Positions 40,501-54,735 of a stretch of 64,000 nucleotides of DNA are shown piece by piece. The DNA lies in assembly GCF_051401765.1 (NCBI RefSeq), contig NW_027480547.1:248001-312000 (forward strand). The letters are read 5' to 3'. The translations under genes were made by a program, and so were the position numbers. The notes under the pieces are model-generated. The model searched no databases and was not told where the DNA came from. It was given only the letters and a program-made list of their open reading frames with translations. Position 1 is the first letter of the stretch. The number at the start of each line of letters is the position of its first letter. This DNA comes from Calliopsis andreniformis (Eukaryota; Arthropoda; Insecta; Hymenoptera; Andrenidae).

Positions 40501-41460
40501 CCTCAATCCTCAATCCTCAATCCTCAATCCTCAATCCTCAATCTTCAATACTCAGTCTCCAATCCTCAATCTTCAATCCCCAATCCTCAATCCTCAATCC
40601 TCGATCCTCGAACCTCAATCCTCAGTCCTCAATCCTCAATCCTCAATGTTCAATCCGCAATACCCAATCCTCAATCTTCAATCCTCTATCCTCAATCCTC
40701 AGTCCTCAATCCCCAATCCTCAATCTTCAATCCTAAATCTTCAATCCTCAATCATCAATCCTCAATACTCAATCTTCAATCCTCAATCCTCAATCCTCAA
40801 TCCTCAATCCTCAATCCTCAATCCTCAATCCTCAATCCTCAGTCGTCAATGCTCAATCCCAATCCTCAATCTTCAATCCTCTATCCTCAATCCTCAATCC
40901 TCAATCCCCAATCCTCATTCTTCAATCCTCAATCTTCAATACTCAATCATCAATCCTCAATTATCAAACCTCAATACTCAATCTTCAATCCTCATTCCTC
41001 AATCCTCAATCCTCAATCCTCAATCCTCAATCCTCAACCCGCAATCCTCAGTCCTGAAACCTCAATCCCGAATCCTCAATCCTGAATCCGCAAACTTCAG
41101 TCCTCAGTCCTCAGTCCTCAACAATCAATTGTCAATCCTCAATCCTCAATAGAATATCCTCAATTCACAGTTTTCAATACTCAATCCCCATTCTTCAATC
41201 TTCAAATCTCAATCCACAAACATCAATTCTCATCACTCAACCCTCAACCCTCAACACTCAGTCCTCAATCTTCAATCCTCAATCCTCAATCCGCAATCTT
41301 CAATCCTCAATCCTCAATCCTCAATCCTCAATCCTCAATCCTCAATCCCCAATCCTCAATCTTCAATCCTCAATCCTCAATCCTCAATCCCCAATCTTCA
41401 ATCTTCAATCCTCAATAGTCAATCTTCAATCCTCAATCCTCAATCCTCAATCATCAATCC
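37542..41460. repeat. 4001-bp tandem duplication, copy 2
   Basis: Direct tandem partner of 33,541-37,459. The differences I found are CTACTACCC near 40,034 (copy 1 CTACAACCC), TACTGAATCC near 40,102 (copy 1 TACTCAATCC) and CCTCATTCCTC near 40,992 (copy 1 CCTCAATCCTC). The match ends at 41,460, where copy 2 goes to CCGCAATCC and copy 1 to CCTCAATCC. With so few changes it is the youngest event visible here, or else an assembly product. Confidence 0.92.
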
Positions 41461-42230
41461 GCAATCCTCAATCCTCAATCTTCAATCCTCAATCTTCAAT
41501 CCTCAATCCTCAATCCGCAATCTTCAACCTTCAATCCTCAATCCTCAATCCTCAATCCCCAATCTTCAATCTTCAATCCTCAATAGTCAATCTTCAATCC
41601 TCAATCCTCAATTCTCAATCCTCAATACTCAATCCTCAATCGTCAATCCTCAATTCCCAATCCTCAATCTTCAATCCTCAATCCTCAATTTTCAATCCTC
41701 AATCCTCAATCCTCAATCCCCAATCTTCAATCTTCAATCTTCAATAGTCAATCCTCAATTCTCAATCCTCAATCCTCAACGCTCAGACCTCAAGCATCAA
41801 TACTCAACCCTCAGTCCTCGTCCGCAATCCACAACCCTCAATCCTCAATCCTCAATCCTCGATCATCAATATTCAATCATCAATCCTCAATCTTCAATCC
41901 TCTATCCTCAATCCTCAATCCTGAATGTTCAATCCTCAATACCCAATCCTCAATCTTCAATCCTCAATACTCAATCCTCAATCCTCAATCCTCAATCCTC
42001 AGTCCTCAAACCTCAATCCTGAATCCTCAATCCTGAATCCTCAAACTTCAGCCCTCAGTCCTCAACAATCAATTGTCAGTCCTCAATCCTCAATAGAGTA
42101 TACCCAATTCACAGTTTTCAATACTCAATCCCCATTCTTCAATCTTCAAATCTCAATCCACAAACATCAATTCTCATCACTCAACCCTCAACCCTCAACA
42201 CTCAGTCCTCAATCTTCAATCCTCAATCCT

Positions 42231-43252
42231 CACTCCTCAATCCTCAATCCCCAATCCTCAATCTTCACTTCTCTATCCTCAATCCTCAATCCTCAATCCA
42301 CAATCCTCAATCTTCAATACTCAATACTCAATCTTCAATCCTCAATCCTCAATCCTCAGTCCTCAATCCTCAATCCTCAATCCTCAATCCTCAATCTTCA
42401 ATCCTCAATACTCAATCTGCAATCCTCAATTCTCAATCTTCAATACTCAATCCTCAATGCTCAATCTTCAATCCTCAATCCTCAATTCTCAATCCTCAAT
42501 ACTCAATCCTCAATCGTCAATCCTCAATTCCCAATCCTCAATCTTCAATCCTCAATCCTCAATTTTCAATCCTCAATCCTCAATCCTCAATCCCCAATCT
42601 TCAATCTTCAATCTTCAATAGTCAATCTTCAATCCTCAATCCTCAATCCTCAATCCTCAATCCGCAATCCTCAATCCTCAATCTTCAATCCTCAATACTC
42701 AATCCTCAACCCTCAATCTTCAATCCTCAATCCTCAATCCTCACTCCTCAATCCTCAATCCCCAATCCTCAATCTTCACTCCTCTATCCTCAATCCTCAA
42801 TCCTCAATCCTCAATCCTCAATCTTCAATACTCAATACTCAATCTTCAATCCTCAATCCTCAATCCTCAGTCCTCAATCCTCAATCCTCAATCCTCAATC
42901 CTCAATCTTCAATCCTCAATACTCAATCTGCAATCCTCAATTCTCAATCTTCAATACTCAATCCTCAATGCTCAATCTTCAATCCTCAATCCTCAATTCT
43001 CAATCCTCATTACTCAATCCTCAATCGTCAATCCTCAATTCCCAATCCTCAATCTTCAATCCTCAATCCTCAATTTTCAATCCTCAATCCTCAATCCTCA
43101 ATCCCCAATCTTCAATCTTCAATCCTCAATAGTCAATCTTCAATCCTCAATCCTCAATCCTCAATCCTCAATCCGCAATCCTCAATCCTCAATCTTCAAT
43201 CCTCAATCCTCAATCCTCAATCCTCAATCTTCAATACTCAATACTCAATCTT
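42231..43252. repeat. 511-bp internal tandem repeat
   Basis: This is the longer form of the 350-bp repeat. The CACTCCTC mark is at 42,231 and 42,742, 511 bp apart (73 heptamers). The added 161 bp (23 heptamers) carries the segment with CGTCAAT, TCCCAAT and CAATTTTC words that the 350-bp form has only after its second copy. The same 511-bp form is seen at 51,778 and 52,289. Confidence 0.83.
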
Positions 43253-46200
43253 CAATCCTCAATCCTCAATCCTCAGTCCTCAATCCCCAATCCTCAATCC
43301 TCAATACTTAATCCTCAATCTTCAATCCTCAATACTCAATCTTCAATCCTCAATCCTCAATCCTCAATCCTCAATCCTCAATCCTCAATCCTCAATCGTC
43401 AATCTCCAATCCTGAATACTCAATCTTCAATCCTCAATCCTCAATCCTCACTCCTCAGTCCTCATTCTTCAATCCTCAATACCAAACGCACAATCTTCAA
43501 TCCTCAATCCTCAAACCTCAATTCGCAATCCTCAATCCTCAGACCTCAAGCATTAATACCCAACCATCAGTCCTCGTCCTCAATCCTCAATCCTCAATCC
43601 TCAATCCTCAATCCTCAATCTTCAATACTCAGTCTCCAATCCTCAATCTTCAATCCCCAATCCTCAATCCTCAATCCTCGATCCTCGAACCTCAATCCTC
43701 AGTCCTCAATCCTCAATCCTCAATGTTCAATCCGCAATACCCAATCCTCAATCTTCAATCCTCTATCCTCAATCCTCAGTCCTCAATCCCCAATCCTCAA
43801 TCCTCAATCTTCAATACTCAATACTCAATCTTCAATCCTCAATCCTCAATCCTCAGTCCTCAATCCTCAATCCTCAATCCTCAATCCTCAATCTTCAATC
43901 CTCAATACTCAATCTGCAATCCTCAATTCTCAATCTTCAATACTCAATCCTCAATGCTCAATCTTCAATCCTCAATCCTCAATCCTCAATCCTCAATCCG
44001 CAATCCTCAATCCTCAATCTTCAATCCTCAATACTCAATCCTCAACCCTCAATCTTCAATCCTCAATCCTCAATCCTCAATCTTCAATCCTCAATCCTCA
44101 ATTCTCAATCCTCAATACTCAATCCTCAATCGTCAATCCTCAATTCCCAATCCTCAATCTTCAATCCTCAATCCTCAATTTTCAATCCTCAATCCTCAAT
44201 CCTCAATCCCCAATCTTCAATCTTCAATCCTCAATAGTCAATCTTCAATCCTCAATCCTCAATCCTCAATCCTCAATCCGCAATCCTCAATCCTCAATCT
44301 TCAATCCTCAATCCTCAATCCTCAATCCTCAATCTTCAATACTCAATACTCAATCTTCAATCCTCAATCCTCAATCCTCAGTCCTCAATCCCCAATCCTC
44401 AATCCTCAATACTCAATCCTCAATCTTCAATCCTCAATACTCAATTTTCAATCCTCAATCCTCAATCCTCAATCCTCAATCTTCAATCCTCAATACTCAA
44501 TTTTCAATCCTCAATCCTCAATCCTCAATCCCCAATCTTCAATCTTCAATCCTCAATAGTCAATCTTCAATCCTCAATCCTCAATCCTCAATCCTCAATC
44601 CTCAATCCTCAATCCTCAATCTTCAATACTCTGTCTCCAATCCTCAATCTTCAATCCCCAATCCTCAATCCTCAATCCTCGATCCTCGAACCTCAATCCT
44701 CAGTCCTCAATCCTCAATCCTCAATGTTCAATCCGCAATACCCAATCCTCAATCTTCAATCCTCTATCCTCAATCCTCAGTCCTCAATCCCCAATCCTCA
44801 ATCTTCAATCCTAAATCTTCAATCCTCAATCATCAATCCTCAATACTCAATCTTCAATCCTCAATCCTCAATCCTCAATCCTCAATCCTCAATCCTCAAT
44901 CCTCAATCCTCAATCCTTAGTCGTCAATGCTCAATCCCAATCCTCAATCTTCAATCCTCTATCCTCAATCCTCAATCCTCAATCCCCAATCCTCATTCTT
45001 CAATCCTCAATCTTCGATACTCAATCATCAATCCTCAATTATCAAACCTCAATACTCAATCTTCAATCCTAAATCCTCAATCCTCAATCCTCAATCCTCA
45101 ATCCTCAACCCTCAACCCGCAATCCTCAGTCCTGAAACCTCAATCCCGAATCCTCAATCCTGAATCCGCAAACTTCAGTCCTCAGTCCTCAGTCCTCAAC
45201 AATCAATTGTCAATCCTCAATCCTCAATAGAATATCCTCAATTCACAGTTTTCAATACTCAATCCCCATTCTTCAATCTTCAAATCTCAATCCACAAACA
45301 TCAATTCTCATCACTCAACCCTCAACCCTCAACACTCAGTCCTCAATCTTCAATCCTCAATCCTCAATCCGCAATCTTCAATCCTCAATCCTCAATCCTC
45401 AATCCTCAATCCTCAATCCTCAATCCCCAATCCTCAATCTTCAACCCTCAATCCTCAATCCTCAATCCCCAATCTTCAATCTTCAATCCTCAATAGTCAA
45501 TCTTCAATCCTCAATCCTCAATCCTCAATCATCAATCCGCAATCCTCAATCCTCAATCTTCAATCCTCAATCTTCAATCCTCAATCCTCAATCCTCGATC
45601 ATCAATATTCAATCATCAATCCTCAATCTTCAATCCTCTATCCTCAATCCTCAATCCTGAATGTTCAATCCTCAATACCCAATCCTCAATCTTCAATCCT
45701 CAATACTCAATCCTCAATCCTCAATCCTCAATCCTCAGTCCTCAAACCTCAATCCTGAATCCTCAATCCTGAATCCTCAAACTTCAGCCCTCAGTCCTCA
45801 ACAATCAATTGTCAGTCCTCAATCCTCAATAGAGTATACCCAATTCACAGTTTTCAATACTCAATCCCCATTCTTCAATCTTCAAATCTCAATCCACAAA
45901 CATCAATTCTCATCACTCAACCCTCAACCCTCAACACTCAGTCCTCAATCTTCAATCCTCAATCCTCACTCCTCAATCCTCAATCCCCAATCCTCAATCT
46001 TCACTTCTCTATCCTCAATCCTCAATCCTCAATCCTCAATGCTCAATCTTCAATCCTCAATCCTCAATTCTCAATCCTCATTACTCAATCCTCAATCGTC
46101 AATCCTCAATTCCCAATCCTCAATCTTCAATCCTCAATCCTCAATTTTCAATCCTCAATCCTCAATCCTCAATCCCCAATCTTCAATCTTCAATCCTCAA

Positions 46201-49200
46201 TAGTCAATCTTCAATCCTCAATCCTCAATCCTCAATCCTCAATCCGCAATCCTCAATCCTCAATCTTCAATCCTCAATCCTCAATCCTCAATCCTCAATC
46301 TTCAATACTCAATACTCAATCTTCAATCCTCAATCCTCAATCCTCAGTCCTCAATCCCCAATCCTCAATCCTCAATACTCAATCCTCAATCTTCAATCCT
46401 CAATACTCAATCTTCAATCCTCAATCCTCAATCCTCAATCCTCAATCCTCAATCCTCAATCCTCAATCGTCAATCTCCAATCCTGAATACTCAATCTTCA
46501 ATCCTCAATCCTCAATCCTCACTCCTCAGTCCTCATTCTTCAATCCTCAATACCAAACGCACAATCTTCAATCCTCAATCCTCAAACCTCAATTCGCAAT
46601 CCTCAATCCTCAGACCTCAAGCATTAATACCCAACCATCAGTCCTCGTCCTCAATCTACAACCCTCAATCCTCAATACTCAATCATCAATCATCAATATT
46701 CAGCCTTCAATCCTCAGTCTCCAATACTCAATCCTCAATCCTCAATCCTCAATCCTCAAACCTCAATACCCAATCCTCAATCCTCTATCCTCAATCCTCA
46801 ATCCTCAATCCTAAATCCTCAATCCTCAATCCTCAGTCCCCAAACCACAATCCTGAATCCTCAACCATGAATCCTCAATCTTCAGCCCTCAGTCCTCAAC
46901 AATCAGTTGTCAATCCTCAATCCTCAATAGAATATCACCAATTCACAGATTTCAATACTCAATACACAATCTGCAATCTTCAAATCTCTATCCACCAACA
47001 TCAATTCTCAGCAATCATCCCTCAACACTCAGTCCTTTATGTTCAATCCTCAATCCTCAATTCTCAATCTTCAATCCTCAATACTGAATCTTCAATCCTC
47101 AATCCTCAATCCTCAATCCTCAATCCTCAATCCTCAATCCTCAATCCTCAATCCTCAATCTTCAATACTCAGTCTCCAATCCTCAATCTTCAATCCCCAA
47201 TCCTCAATCCTCAATCCTCGATCCTCGAACCTCAATCCTCAGTCCTCAATCCTCAATCCTCAATGTTCAATCCGCAATACCCAATCCTCAATCTTCAATC
47301 CTCTATCCTCAATCCTCAGTCCTCAATCCCCAATCCTCAATCTTCAATCCTAAATCTTCAATCCTCAATCATCAATCCTCAATACTCAATCTTCAATCCT
47401 CAATCCTCAATCCTCAATCCTCAATCCTCAATCCTCAATCCTCAATCCTCAATCCTCAGTCGTCAATGCTCAATCCCAATCCTCAATCTTCAATCCTCTA
47501 TCCTCAATCCTCAATCCTCAATCCCCAATCCTCATTCTTCAATCCTCAATCTTCAATACTCAATCATCAATCCTCAATTATCAAACCTCAATACTCAATC
47601 TTCAATCCTCAATCCTCAATCCTCAATCCTCAATCCTCAATCCTCAATCCTCAACCCGCAATCCTCAGTCCTGAAACCTCAATCCCGAATCCTCAATCCT
47701 GAATCCGCAAACTTCAGTCCTCAGTCCTCAGTCCTCAACAATCAATTGTCAATCCTCAATCCTCAATAGAATATCCTCAATTCACAGTTTTCAATACTCA
47801 ATCCCCATTCTTCAATCTTCAAATCTCAATCCACAAACATCAATTCTCATCACTCAACCCTCAACCCTCAACACTCAGTCCTCAATCTTCAATCCTCAAT
47901 CCTCAATCCGCAATCTTCAATCCTCAATCCTCAATCCTCAATCCTCAATCCTCAATCCTCAATCCCCAATCCTCAATCTTCAATCCTCAATCCTCAATCC
48001 TCAATCCCCAATCTTCAATCTTCAATCCTCAATAGTCAATCTTCAATCCTCAATCCTCAATCCTCAATCATCAATCCGCAATCCTCAATCCTCAATCTTC
48101 AATCCTCAATACTCAATCCTCAACCCTCAATCTTCAATCCTCAATACTCAATCCTCATTCTTCAATCCTCAACACCCAGTCCTCAATCTTCAATCCTCAA
48201 TCCTCAATCCTCAATTCTCAATCCTCAATCCTCAACGCTCAGACCTCAAGCATCAATACTCAACCCTCAGTCGTCGTCCGCAATCCACAACCGTCAATCC
48301 TCAATCCTCAATCCTCGATCATCAATATTCAATCATCAATCCTCAATCTTCAATCCTCTATCCTCAATCCTCAATCCTGAATGTTCAATCCTCAATACCC
48401 AATCCTCAATCTTCAATCCTCAATACTCAATCCTCAATCCTCAATCCTCAATCCTCAGTCCTCAAACCTCAATCCTGAATCCTCAATCCTGAATCCTCAA
48501 TCTTCAGCCCTCAGTCCTCAACAATCAATTGTCAGTCCTCAATCCTCAATAGAGTATACCCAATTCACAGTTTTCAATACTCAATCCCCATTCTTCAATC
48601 TTCAAATCTCAATCCACAAACATCAATTCTCATCACTCAACCCTCAACCCTCAACACTCAGTCCTCAATCTTCAATCCTCAATCCTCACTCCTCAATCCT
48701 CAATCCCCAATCCTCAATCTTCACTCCTCTATCCTCAATCCTCAATCCTCAATCCTCAATCCTCAATCTTCAATACTCAATACTCAATCTTCAATCCTCA
48801 ATCCTCAATCCTCAGTCCTCAATCCTCAATCCTCAATCCTCAATCCTCAATCTTCAATCCTCAATACTCAATCTGCAATCCTCAATTCTCAATCTTCAAT
48901 ACTCAATCCTCAATGCTCAATCTTCAATCCTCAATCCTCAATCCTCAATCCTCAATCCGCAATCCTCAATCCTCAATCTTCAATCCTCAATACTCAATCC
49001 TCAACCCTCAATCTTCAATCCTCAATCCTCAATCCTCACTCCTCAATCCTCAATCCCCAATCCTCAATCTTCACTCCTCTATCCTCAATCCTCAATCCTC
49101 AATCCTCAATCCTCAATCTTCAATACTCAATCTTCAATCCTCAATCCTCAATCCTCACTCCTCAGTCCTCATTCTTCAATCCTCAATACCAAACGCACAA

Positions 49201-50633
49201 TCTTCAATCCTCAATCCTCAAACCTCAATTCGCAATCCTCAATCCTCAGACCTCAAGCATTAATACCCAACCATCAGTCCTCGTGCTCAATCTACAACCC
49301 TCAATCCTCAATACTCAATCATCAATCATCAATATTCAACCTTCAATCCTCAGTCTCCAATACTCAATCCTCAATCCTCAATCCTCAATCCTCAAACCTC
49401 AATACCCAATCCTCAATCCTCTATCCTCAATCCTCAATCCTCAATCCTAAATCCTCAATCCTCAATCCTCAGTCCCCAAACCACAATCCTGAATCCTCAA
49501 CCATGAATCCTCAATCTTCAGCCCTCAGTCCTCAACAATCAGTTGTCAATCCTCAATCCTCAATAGAATATCACCAATTCACAGATTTCAATACTCAATA
49601 CACAATCTGCAATCTTCAAATCTCTATCCACCAACATCAATTCTCATCAATCATCCCTCAACACTCAGTCCTTTATGTTCAATCCTCAATCCTCAATTCT
49701 CAATCTTCAATCCTCAATACTGAATATTCAATCCTCAATCCTCAATCCTCAATCCTCGATCCTCGAACCTCAATCATCAATCCTCAATACTCAATCTTCA
49801 ATCCTCAATCCTCAATCCTCAATCCTCAATCCTCAATCCTCAATCCTCAATCCTCAGTCGTCAATGCTCAATCCTAATCCTCAATCTTCAATCCTCTATC
49901 CTCAATCCACATTCCTCAATCCCCAATCCTCATTCTTCAATCCTCAATCTTCAATCCTCAATCATCAATCCTCAATTATCAAACCTCAATACTCAATCTT
50001 CAATCCTCAATCCTCAATCCTCAATCCTCAATCCTCAATCCTCAATCCTCAACCCGCAATCCTCAGTCCTGAAACCTCAATACCGAATCCTCAATCCTGA
50101 ATCCGCAAACATCAGTCCTCAGTCCTCAGTCCTCAACAATCAATTGTCAATCCTCAATCCTCAATAGAATATCCTCAATTCACAGTTTTCAGTACTCAAT
50201 CCCCATTCTTCAATCTTCAAATCTCAATCCACAAACATCAATTCTCATCACTCAACCCTCAACACTCAGTACTCAATCTTCAATCCTCAATCCTCAATCC
50301 GCAATCTTGAATCCTCAATACTCAATCTTCAATCCTCAATCCTCAATTCTCCATCCTCAACACTCAATCCTCATTCCTCAATCCTCAATCCCCAATCCTC
50401 AGTCTTCAATCCTCTATCCTCAATCCTCAATCCTCAATCCTCAATCCTCAATCTTCAATACTCAATACTCAATCTTCAATCCTCAATCCTCAATCCTCAG
50501 TCCTCAATCCTCAATCATCAATCCTCAATCCTCAATCTTCAATCCTCAATCCTCAATCCTCAATCCTCAATCCTCAATCCTCAATCCTCAATCCTCAATC
50601 CTCAGTCGTCAATGCTCAATCCCCAATCCTCAA

Positions 50634-50698
50634 TCTTCAAATCTCAATCCACAAACATCAATTCTCATCACTCAACCCTCAACCCTCAACACTCAGTC
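50634..50698. repeat. Headless half of module D, zone C
   Basis: The 3' half of module D from heptamer 13 (CTTCAAA) through CCACAAA to ACTCAGT follows directly on a CAATGCTCAATCC context, where the other units continue with CAATCCCAATCC. The 5' half is absent. It is a second case of a join inside module D. Confidence 0.72.
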
Positions 50699-53600
50699 CT
50701 CAATCTTCAATCCTCAATCCTCAATCCGCAATCTTCAATCCTCAATCCTCAATCCTCAATCCTCAATCCTCAATCCTCAATCCCCAATCCTCAATCTTCA
50801 ATCCTCAATCCTCAATCCTCAATCCCCAATCTTCAATCTTCAATCCTCAATAGTCAATCTTCAATCCTCAATCCTCAATCCTCAATCATCAATCCGCAAT
50901 CCTCAATCCTCAATCCTCAATCCTCAACCCGCAATCCTCAGTCCTGAAACCTCAATCCCGAATCCTCAATCCTGAATCCGCAAACTTCAGTCCTCAGTCC
51001 TCAGTCCTCAACAATCAATTGTCAATCCTCAATCCTCAATAGAATATCCTCAATTCACAGTTTTCAATACTCAATCCCCATTCTTCAATCTTCAAATCTC
51101 AATCCACAAACATCAATTCTCATCACTCAACCCTCAACCCTCAACACTCAGTCCTCAATCTTCAATCCTCAATCCTCAATCCGCAATCTTCAATACTCAA
51201 TCCTCAATCCTCAATCCTCAATCCTCAATCCTCAATCCCCAATCCTCAATCTTCAATCCTCAATCCTCAATCCTCAATCCTCATTCTTCAATCCTCAACA
51301 CCCAGTCCTCAATCTTCAATCCTCAATCCTCAATCCTCAATTCTCAATCCTCAATCCTCAACGCTCAGACCTCAAGCATCAATACTCAACCCTCAGTCCT
51401 CGTCCGCAATCCACAACCCTCAGTCCTCAATCCTCAATCCTCGATCATCAATATTCAATCATCAATCCTCAATCTTCAATCCTCTATCCTCAATCCTCAA
51501 TCCTGAATGTTCAATCCTCAATACCCAATCCTCAATCTTCAATCCTCAATACTCAATACTCAATCCTGAATCCTCAATCCTGAATCCTCAATCTTCAGCC
51601 CTCAGTCCTCAACAATCAATTGTCAGTCCTCAATCCTCAATAGAGTATACCCAATTCACAGTTTTCAATACTCAATCCCCATTCTTCAATCTTCAAATCT
51701 CAATCCACAAACATCAATTCTCATCACTCAACCCTCAACCCTCAACACTCAGTCCTCAATCTTCAATCCTCAATCCTCACTCCTCAATCCTCAATCCCCA
51801 ATCCTCAATCTTCACTCCTCTATCCTCAATCCTCAATCCTCAATCCTCAATCCTCAATCTTCAATACTCAATACTCAATCTTCAATCCTCAATCCTCAAT
51901 CCTCAGTCCTCAATCCTCAATCCTCAATCCTCAATCCTCAATCTTCAATCCTCAATACTCAATCTGCAATCCTCAATTCTCAATCTTCAATACTCAATCC
52001 TCAATGCTCAATCTTCAATCCTCAATCCTCAATTCTCAATCCTCAATACACAATCCTCAATTGTCAATCCTCAATTCCCAATCCTCAATCTTCAATCCTC
52101 AATCCTCAATTTTCAATCCTCAATCCTCAATCCTCAATCCCCAATCTTCAATCTTCAATCTTCAATAGTCAATCTTCAATCCTCAATCCTCAATCCTCAA
52201 TCCTCAATCCGCAATCCTCAATCCTCAATCTTCAATCCTCAATACTCAATCCTCAACCCTCAATCTTCAATCCTCAATCCTCAATCCTCACTCCTCAATC
52301 CTCAATCCCCAATCCTCAATCTTCACTCCTCTATCCTCAATCCTCAATCCTCAATCCTCAATCTTCAATACTCAATACTCAATCTTCAATCCTCAATCCT
52401 CAATCCTCAGTCCTCAATCCTCAATCCTCAATCCTCAATCCTCAATCTTCAATCCTCAATACTCAATCTGCAATCCTCAATTCTCAATCTTCAATACTCA
52501 ATCCTCAATGCTCAATCTTCAATCCTCAATCCTCAATTCTCAATCCTCAATACTCAATCCTCAATCGTCAATCCTCAATTCCCAATCCTCAATCTTCAAT
52601 CCTCAATCCTCAATTTTCAATCCTCAATCCTCAATCCTCAATCCCCAATCTTCAATCTTCAATCCTCAATAGTCAATCTTCAATCCTCAATCCTCAATCC
52701 TCAATCCTCAATCCGCAATCCTCAATCCTCAATCTTCAATCCTCGATACTCAATCCTCAACCCTCAATCTTCAATCCTCAATCCTCAATCCTCATTTTTC
52801 AATCCTCAACACCCAGTCCTCAATCTTCAATCCTCAATCCTCAATCCTCAATTCTCAATCCTCAATCCTCAACGCTCAGACCTCAAGCATCAATACTCAA
52901 CCCTCAGTCCTCGTCCGCAATCCACAACCCTCAATCCTCAATCCTCAATCTTCGATCATCAATATTCAATCATCAATCCTCAATCTTCAATCCTCAATCC
53001 TCAATCCTCAATCCTGAATGTTCAATCCTCAATACCCAATCCTCAATCTTCAATCCTCAATACTCAATCCTCAATCCTCAACCCTCAATCCTCAGTCCTC
53101 AAACCTCAATCCTGAATCCTCAATCCTGAATCCTCAATCTTCAGCCCTCAGTCCTCATCAATCAATTGTCAGTCCTCAATCCTCAATAGAGTATACCCAA
53201 TTCACAGTTTTCAACACTCAATCCCCAATCTTCAATCTTCAAATCTCAATCCACTAACATCAATTCTCATCACTCAACGCTCAACACTCAGACCCCAATC
53301 CTCAATCTTCAATCCCCAATCCTCAATCATCAATACTCAATCCTCAATCTTCAATCCTCAATACTCAATCTTCAATCCTCAATCCTCAATCCTCAATCCT
53401 CAATCCTCAATCCTCAATCCTCAATCGTCAATCTCCAATCCTGAATACTCAATCGTCAATCCTCAATCCTCAATCCTCACTCCTCAGTCCTCATTCTTCA
53501 ATCCTCAATACCAAACGCACAATCTTCAATCCTCAATCCTCAAACCTCAATTCGCAATCCTCAATCCTCAGACCTCAAGCATTAATACCCAACCATCAGT

Positions 53601-54609
53601 CCTCGTCCTCAATCTACAACCCTCAATCCTCAATACTCAATCATCAATCATCAATATTCAACCTTCAATCCTCAGTCTCCAATACTCAATCCTCAATCCT
53701 CAATCCTCAATCCTCAAACCTCAATACCCAATCCTCAATCCTCTATCCTCAATCCTCAATACTCAATCTTCAATCCTCAATCCTCAATCCTCAATCCTCA
53801 ATCCTCAATCCTCAATCCTCAATCCTCAATCCTCAGTCGTCAATGCTCAATCCCAATCCTCAATCTTCAATGCTCTATCCTCATTCCTCAATCATCAATC
53901 CCAAATCCTCATTCTTCAATACTCAATCTTCAATACTCAATCATCAATCCTCAATTCTCAAACCTCAATACTCAATCTTCAATCCTCAATCCTCAATCCT
54001 CAATCTTCAATCCTCAATCCTCAATCCTCAACCCGCAATCCTCAGTCCTGAAACCTCAATCCCGAATCCTCAATCCTGAATCCGCAAACTTCAGTCCTCA
54101 GTCCTCAGTCCTCAACAATCAATTGTCAATCCTCAATCCTCAATAGAATATCCTCCATTCACAGTTTTCAATACTCAATCCCCATTCTTCAATCTTCAAA
54201 TCTCAATCCACAAACATCAATTCTCATCACTCAACCCTCAACCCTCAACACTCAGTCCTCAATCTTCAATCCTCAATCCTCAATCCGCAATCTTCAGTCC
54301 TCAATCCTCAATCCTCAATCCTCAATCCTCAATCCTCAATCCCCAATCCTCAATCTTCAATCCTCAAACCTCAATCCTCAATCCCCAATCTTCAATCTTC
54401 AATCCTCAATAGTCAATCTTCAATCCTCAACCCTCAATCCTCAATCCTCAATCCGCAATCCTCAATCCTCAATCTTCAATCCTCAATACTCAATCCTCAA
54501 CCCTCAATCTTCAATCCTCAATCCTCAATCCTCATTCTTCAATCCTCAACACCCAGTCCTCAATCTTCAATCCTCAATCCTCAATCCTCAATTCTCTATC
54601 CTCAATCCT

Positions 54610-54735
54610 CAACGCTCAGACCTCAATCCACAATCCTCAATCCTCAATCCTCAATTCTCAATCCTCAATCCTCAACGCTCAGACCTCAAGCATCAATACT
54701 CAACCCTCAGTCCTCGTCCGCCATCCACAACCCTC
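54610..54735. repeat. 63-bp local duplication of the E start
   Basis: The word CAACGCTCAGACCTCAA occurs at 54,610 and again 63 bp later at 54,673; the related copy at 15,335 has it once. The first copy runs on to TCCAC, the second to the usual GCATC. The 63 bp equals nine heptamers and accounts for the change of offset between zones B and D at this point. Confidence 0.85.

Larger units (their letters stand above)
32490..54370. repeat. Zone C: 3-4 kb units with modules F and D5
   Basis: Units begin with module F, near 32,485, 35,843, 39,844, 43,396, 46,467 and 53,427, with a partial F near 49,140. Subtype D5 (32965, 36316, 40317, 46942, 49577) occurs only here. It is missing from the units starting at 43.4 and 53.4 kb, where the sequence jumps past it. 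D1 cores: 33809, 37160, 37813, 41162, 45240, 47778, 50177, 51053, 54152. D4 cores: 34596, 38597, 42108, 45845, 48563, 51655, 53199. A 6-bp word in GCTCAATCCCAATCC recurs near 33505, 36855, 40856, 44933, 47472 and 53850. No gene was seen. Confidence 0.82.
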
